In this document: piece by piece, positions 13,488 to 15,995 of the stretch
Position numbering within the stretch: the stretch's first letter is position 1
How the letters are laid out: each line of letters opens with the position of its first letter
From: an uncultured Caulobacteraceae bacterium
GTDB lineage: Bacteria > Pseudomonadota > Alphaproteobacteria > Caulobacterales > TH1-2
DNA: 15,995 bases
Reading direction: 5' to 3'
Assembly (NCBI GenBank): GCA_937967425.1
Contig: CALBST010000190.1
Location: 1 to 15,995, forward strand
Made by a program: the position numbers and the translations under genes
Notes under the pieces: generated by a model
The model's input: only the letters and a program-made list of their open reading frames with translations
What the model was told of the DNA's origin: nothing
Database searches by the model: none

Positions 13488-14588
13488 TCACGCTTTTGGC
13501 GCGCCCAAGCGATTTACATTTGATCCAGGTTTCATGAGCGCTTCGAGTTCGCGCGATGGCGTACCTAACAGCCATTCTTGCGCCAATTCGCCAAGCACCG
13601 GGGCATATTTGAAGCCATGACCTGAGCACGCCGAGAACATCAACACGCGCTCGTGCACGGAACTCGGCGCGATGAGGAAGTTTTCATCCGGCGTCACGGT
13701 GTAGAGGCAGCGTTGCAGACGCACAGGCTGTGGTTTGTGCCTCGGCAACAGCGGCGCGGCGTGTTCGCTGAGCAGTGCAGCGTCGTTTGCATCGGGCTCG
13801 CGCACGTTGTCTGGTTCGGCGGCGCCGCCAACGGCGTGCAGGCCGATCTTGTAGAAGCCGCGCGGCGCCGGCATGCCGAACACGCCGACATCGTTGTCCA
13901 CGCATATGACCGGCAGGAGCTTCGGCGCCTCGGTTTCGAACCAGCCGACGACGCGCCGCTTCACCGCAAGCTTGCCGGCGAACTCCGGCAGCATCTTCCC
14001 GGCCCACGCGCCGGAGGCCACGATGATCGCGTCGAACGTGCGCGTCCCGCCGTTCACGCGTAGCGTCAGGCCGTCGATCGGCGCTTCGATCTTCGCCTTA
14101 TGAATGAGCTTCGCGCCCCATCGGGGCGCTTGGCGCAGAAGAAAAGCGCGCGTCGCGTCGGCGGCGATGACGCCGGCGTCTTCTTGACGAAACACGTCCC
14201 ACTCATACGGCATGGCGATATAGCCGCGCGTCAGCGCGTGGATCGCGTCACCGCGCAGCAACGCGGCAGGCTTGCGACTCATGGCTTGGCACGCATTTAC
14301 GAACGGTGAGCCGCGCGGACCCGCCATCAGGCCGCTCGTCCACTCGATCAGCGGTTGCCCCGCAAGGCCTTCCCAGGTGCGCCACGCCGGCGCGGCGCGG
14401 CGGGCAAGATCAACATAGACCTCGCCTTCGCCGGGGGTCAGGCGCATGATCCGCGTGTCGCCGTGCGACGAACCGAACTCGTGCATCGGCTCGAACTGCT
14501 CGAATCCGGTCACGTCATGGCCGGCGACAGCAAGCCGAGCACAAATGCTCAGCCCGGCAACGCCAAGTCCGACGACAGCCACCTTCAT
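13488..14588 (-). CDS. Monomeric sarcosine oxidase / N-methyltryptophan oxidase-type flavoenzyme
   Basis: A 366-residue FAD-dependent amine oxidase that would oxidise an N-methyl amino acid or similar secondary amine to imine and H2O2. The dinucleotide motif GLGVAG is at 7-12, with acidic E30 ending the second strand. GSSHGDTRIMRL (39-50) is the MSOX flavin-contact segment. C294 in CLYTVTPDENFLI is positioned for the covalent 8-alpha-cysteinyl FAD bond. SGHGFKYAPVLGE (322-334) closes the flavin site. By recall of Bacillus MSOX, K248 matches the O2-activating Lys265 and H251 matches His269, while the Tyr254 position appears to be Phe (F237). Substrate is not clear from sequence. The ribosome binding site is weak. 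Divergent from the DUF817 gene across 56 bp. Confidence 0.88.
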   Translation of the reverse strand: MKVAVVGLGVAGLSICARLAVAGHDVTGFEQFEPMHEFGSSHGDTRIMRLTPGEGEVYVDLARRAAPAWRTWEGLAGQPLIEWTSGLMAGPRGSPFVNACQAMSRKPAALLRGDAIHALTRGYIAMPYEWDVFRQEDAGVIAADATRAFLLRQAPRWGAKLIHKAKIEAPIDGLTLRVNGGTRTFDAIIVASGAWAGKMLPEFAGKLAVKRRVVGWFETEAPKLLPVICVDNDVGVFGMPAPRGFYKIGLHAVGGAAEPDNVREPDANDAALLSEHAAPLLPRHKPQPVRLQRCLYTVTPDENFLIAPSSVHERVLMFSACSGHGFKYAPVLGELAQEWLLGTPSRELEALMKPGSNVNRLGAPKA

Positions 14589-14644
14589 TCCGTGTGCTCT
14601 ACGCGGGATGAAGGGCGCTTGAAAAGCGGGTAGCGTCGGGTCCC

Positions 14645-15574
14645 ATGAGTCTGAAGGACAAGATCAAGGGCCGGGTCGAAGCTTTTGACCGTTGGGTGCG
14701 GCCCTGGGCTGAAAAGTCCAAGTGGCATGGTTGGGCTTATGAATTCCTTCTGTTCGGGCTGAAGCAGGCTTGGGCGTGTCTGTTCGGCGGCGCCATGATC
14801 GTGCTGCTGGTTGGCACACACTTGCTGTGGCCAGACACTGCGCCAATCGCGCGTTACGATTTTCTGGTGGTCGCCGCGATCGCGCTCCAGGGCCTTCTCC
14901 TCGCCACCAAGCTGGAGCGCTGGGAGGAGGCGATTGTCATCCTGATCTTTCATGTCGTCGGAACGATCATGGAAATCTTCAAAACCGCGCAGGGGTCTTG
15001 GATTTATCCGGAGGATAATTTCCTGCGCATCGGCGGCGTGCCGCTGTTCTCCGGTTTCATGTATGCGTGCGTCGGCTCGTATATCGCGCGGGCGACGCGG
15101 CTGTTTGAGCTTCGCTACATCAACTACCCGCCCTTGTGGACGACGTGGCTGCTAGCGCTGCTCGCCTACGTCAATTTCTTCACTCACCACTACACGATCG
15201 ACATTCGCCTCGGCCTGTTCGCATTTTCCGCGCTCATCTTTGGCCGCGCCTGGTTCGTGTTCACGCCCGACCGCACGCCGCGCCGGATGCCGATGCTGAT
15301 CGGCTTGTTGCTGGTGGCGCTGTTCATCTGGATTGCGGAGAATGCGGGCACGTTCGCAGCGGCATGGGTCTATCCGAGCCAGCGCGATGGTTGGCACATC
15401 GTCCCGATCGAGAAGATGGGTGCGTGGTATCTTCTGATGCTGCTGAGCTTCGTGCTCACGACGTTAGTGCATAAGCCGGAGCGGACGACTGAAGCGGAGT
15501 TTCAGGCCGGGCAGCCGCGCCCTTCGCTCAGCACTCAAAACGCTATCACTAGCTCACGCTTCCCGGACGCGTAG
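14645..15574 (+). CDS. DUF817-family integral membrane protein
   Basis: A 309-residue membrane protein with about eight hydrophobic spans (roughly 36-60, 71-90, 94-113, 132-150, 163-181, 184-206, 213-231, 257-276). The segments FKTAQGSWIYPE (112-123), PLFSGFMYACVGSYI (133-147) and WVYPSQRDGWHIVP (241-254) are the conserved blocks I associate with the uncharacterised DUF817 family. There is no signal peptide and the N-terminus is basic and likely cytoplasmic. The ribosome binding site is poor (only GGG upstream), though no other start fits. The last residues (SSRFPDA) are encoded inside an inverted repeat that runs past the stop, so the tail may be a recent extension. Function unknown. Confidence 0.83.
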   Translation: MSLKDKIKGRVEAFDRWVRPWAEKSKWHGWAYEFLLFGLKQAWACLFGGAMIVLLVGTHLLWPDTAPIARYDFLVVAAIALQGLLLATKLERWEEAIVILIFHVVGTIMEIFKTAQGSWIYPEDNFLRIGGVPLFSGFMYACVGSYIARATRLFELRYINYPPLWTTWLLALLAYVNFFTHHYTIDIRLGLFAFSALIFGRAWFVFTPDRTPRRMPMLIGLLLVALFIWIAENAGTFAAAWVYPSQRDGWHIVPIEKMGAWYLLMLLSFVLTTLVHKPERTTEAEFQAGQPRPSLSTQNAITSSRFPDA

Positions 15575-15584
15575 CGATCCGGGA
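15561..15584. terminator. Inverted repeat TCCCGGA/TCCGGGA spanning the DUF817 stop
   Basis: Perfect 7-bp arms at 15561-15567 and 15578-15584 with a 10-nt loop that contains the TAG stop at 15572-15574. It lies between convergent genes (DUF817 + and folE -), fitting a two-way terminator or a REP-like element; no U-tract follows. Confidence 0.45.
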
Positions 15585-15606
15585 TCCAGGAGCTTCAGGC
15601 GCGGTG

Positions 15607-15995
15607 TCAGCCATAACCCGCCAGCTTCAAGAAGCGGTTGCGCAGCTCCGCATCGTCCTTGAAGGCGCCGGTGAATTGCGTGGTCACCGTTGTCACGTCC
15701 TTGTGGTGGACGCCGCGTGTCGACATGCACTGGTGCTCGGCATCAATCAGGACGGCGACGCCCCGCGGCTTCAGCGTTTCTTCGATCGCCTGCGCGATCT
15801 GGCTTGTCATCGTTTCTTGCGTCTGCAGACGCTTGGCGAAAATCTCGACCACGCGCGCGATTTTCGAGATTCCGACAACCGCGTCCGTCGGAAGATAGGC
15901 GACGTAGGCCTTGCCCAGGAACGGAGCGATGTGGTGCTCACAATGGCTCTCCACATCGATCTTCTTGAGCATGACCATATCGTCATAGCCGCTGA
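15607..15995 (-). CDS. folE: GTP cyclohydrolase I, C-terminal part (5' end outside window)
   Basis: Opens GTP to 7,8-dihydroneopterin triphosphate, the first step of tetrahydrofolate synthesis. About 128 C-terminal residues are visible and the frame runs off the right edge (SGYDDMVMLKKID...). The type I zinc site is seen in ESHCEHH and in AEHQCMSTRGV; the latter also contains the Ser/Arg of the active site. VGISKIARVVEIFAKRLQTQ is the classic second signature. Members are usually near 200 residues, so about 70 N-terminal residues are missing. It is convergent with the DUF817 gene and ends 32 bp from it. Confidence 0.96.
   Translation of the reverse strand, partial: SGYDDMVMLKKIDVESHCEHHIAPFLGKAYVAYLPTDAVVGISKIARVVEIFAKRLQTQETMTSQIAQAIEETLKPRGVAVLIDAEHQCMSTRGVHHKDVTTVTTQFTGAFKDDAELRNRFLKLAGYG

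Noticed and set aside
14618..14646. Sigma-32-like CTTGAAA-N17-CCCAT before the DUF817 gene
   Set aside because: The spacer is too long and the -10 element would overlap the start codon, placing transcription start inside the gene.
1..15995. Mobile element, phage, CRISPR array, tRNA or toxin-antitoxin pair
   Set aside because: No transposase, integrase, regular spaced repeats, cloverleaf or paired small genes were seen; base composition and codon use look even across the window.

Overview
The window (15,995 bp, GC-rich, strong G/C bias at third codon positions) looks like chromosomal core DNA of an alphaproteobacterium, most likely on the Caulobacterales/Hyphomonadaceae side. This rests on the SerC type, the long SerA with a C-terminal ACT domain, an RpoH with the QKKLFFNLRR box, the closely placed pseudouridine synthase gene, and a promoter-like CTTGCC-N17-CTATGT upstream of rpoH. 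It is inference from protein character and gene order; no database was searched. I see no tRNA, rRNA, CRISPR array, transposase, integrase or phage gene.

Layout. 1-2548 (+): the 3' part of serC and complete serA, two steps of serine synthesis, separated by a REP-like inverted repeat. 2617-3861 (+): two tandem paralogous secreted proteins of the PagL lipid A deacylase / acyloxyacyl hydrolase type. 3942-5282 (+): a cytoplasmic patatin-like lipase. 5355-6644 (+): purA. 6710-8552 (+): two Yip1-type membrane proteins, the second carrying an extra soluble C-terminal domain. 8586-8633: hairpins between convergent genes. 8642-11243 (-): reading leftwards from 11243, an RluA/RluD-family pseudouridine synthase, a small two-helix membrane protein and the heat-shock sigma factor rpoH. 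11408-13255 (+): a PhoD-type metallophosphatase with a twin-arginine export signal. 13256-14588 (-): a monomeric sarcosine oxidase-type flavoenzyme followed by a 62-residue unknown protein. 14645-15574 (+): a DUF817 membrane protein. 15607-15995 (-): the C-terminal part of folE, running off the right edge.

How it fits together. Most of the window is housekeeping: serine, purine and folate synthesis, RNA modification and the heat-shock regulator. A weak theme is envelope lipid handling (two PagL-like outer-membrane proteins, a patatin lipase, two Yip1 membrane proteins), but the spacing and the unrelated purA between them do not prove a shared pathway. No stretch longer than 300 bp lacks a gene; the longest is the 249-bp rpoH leader/promoter region (9557-9805). 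I did not find a convincing undescribed system. The best leads are the altered PagL-like paralogue pair, the Yip1 protein with an unrecognised C-terminal domain, and the structured rpoH leader.
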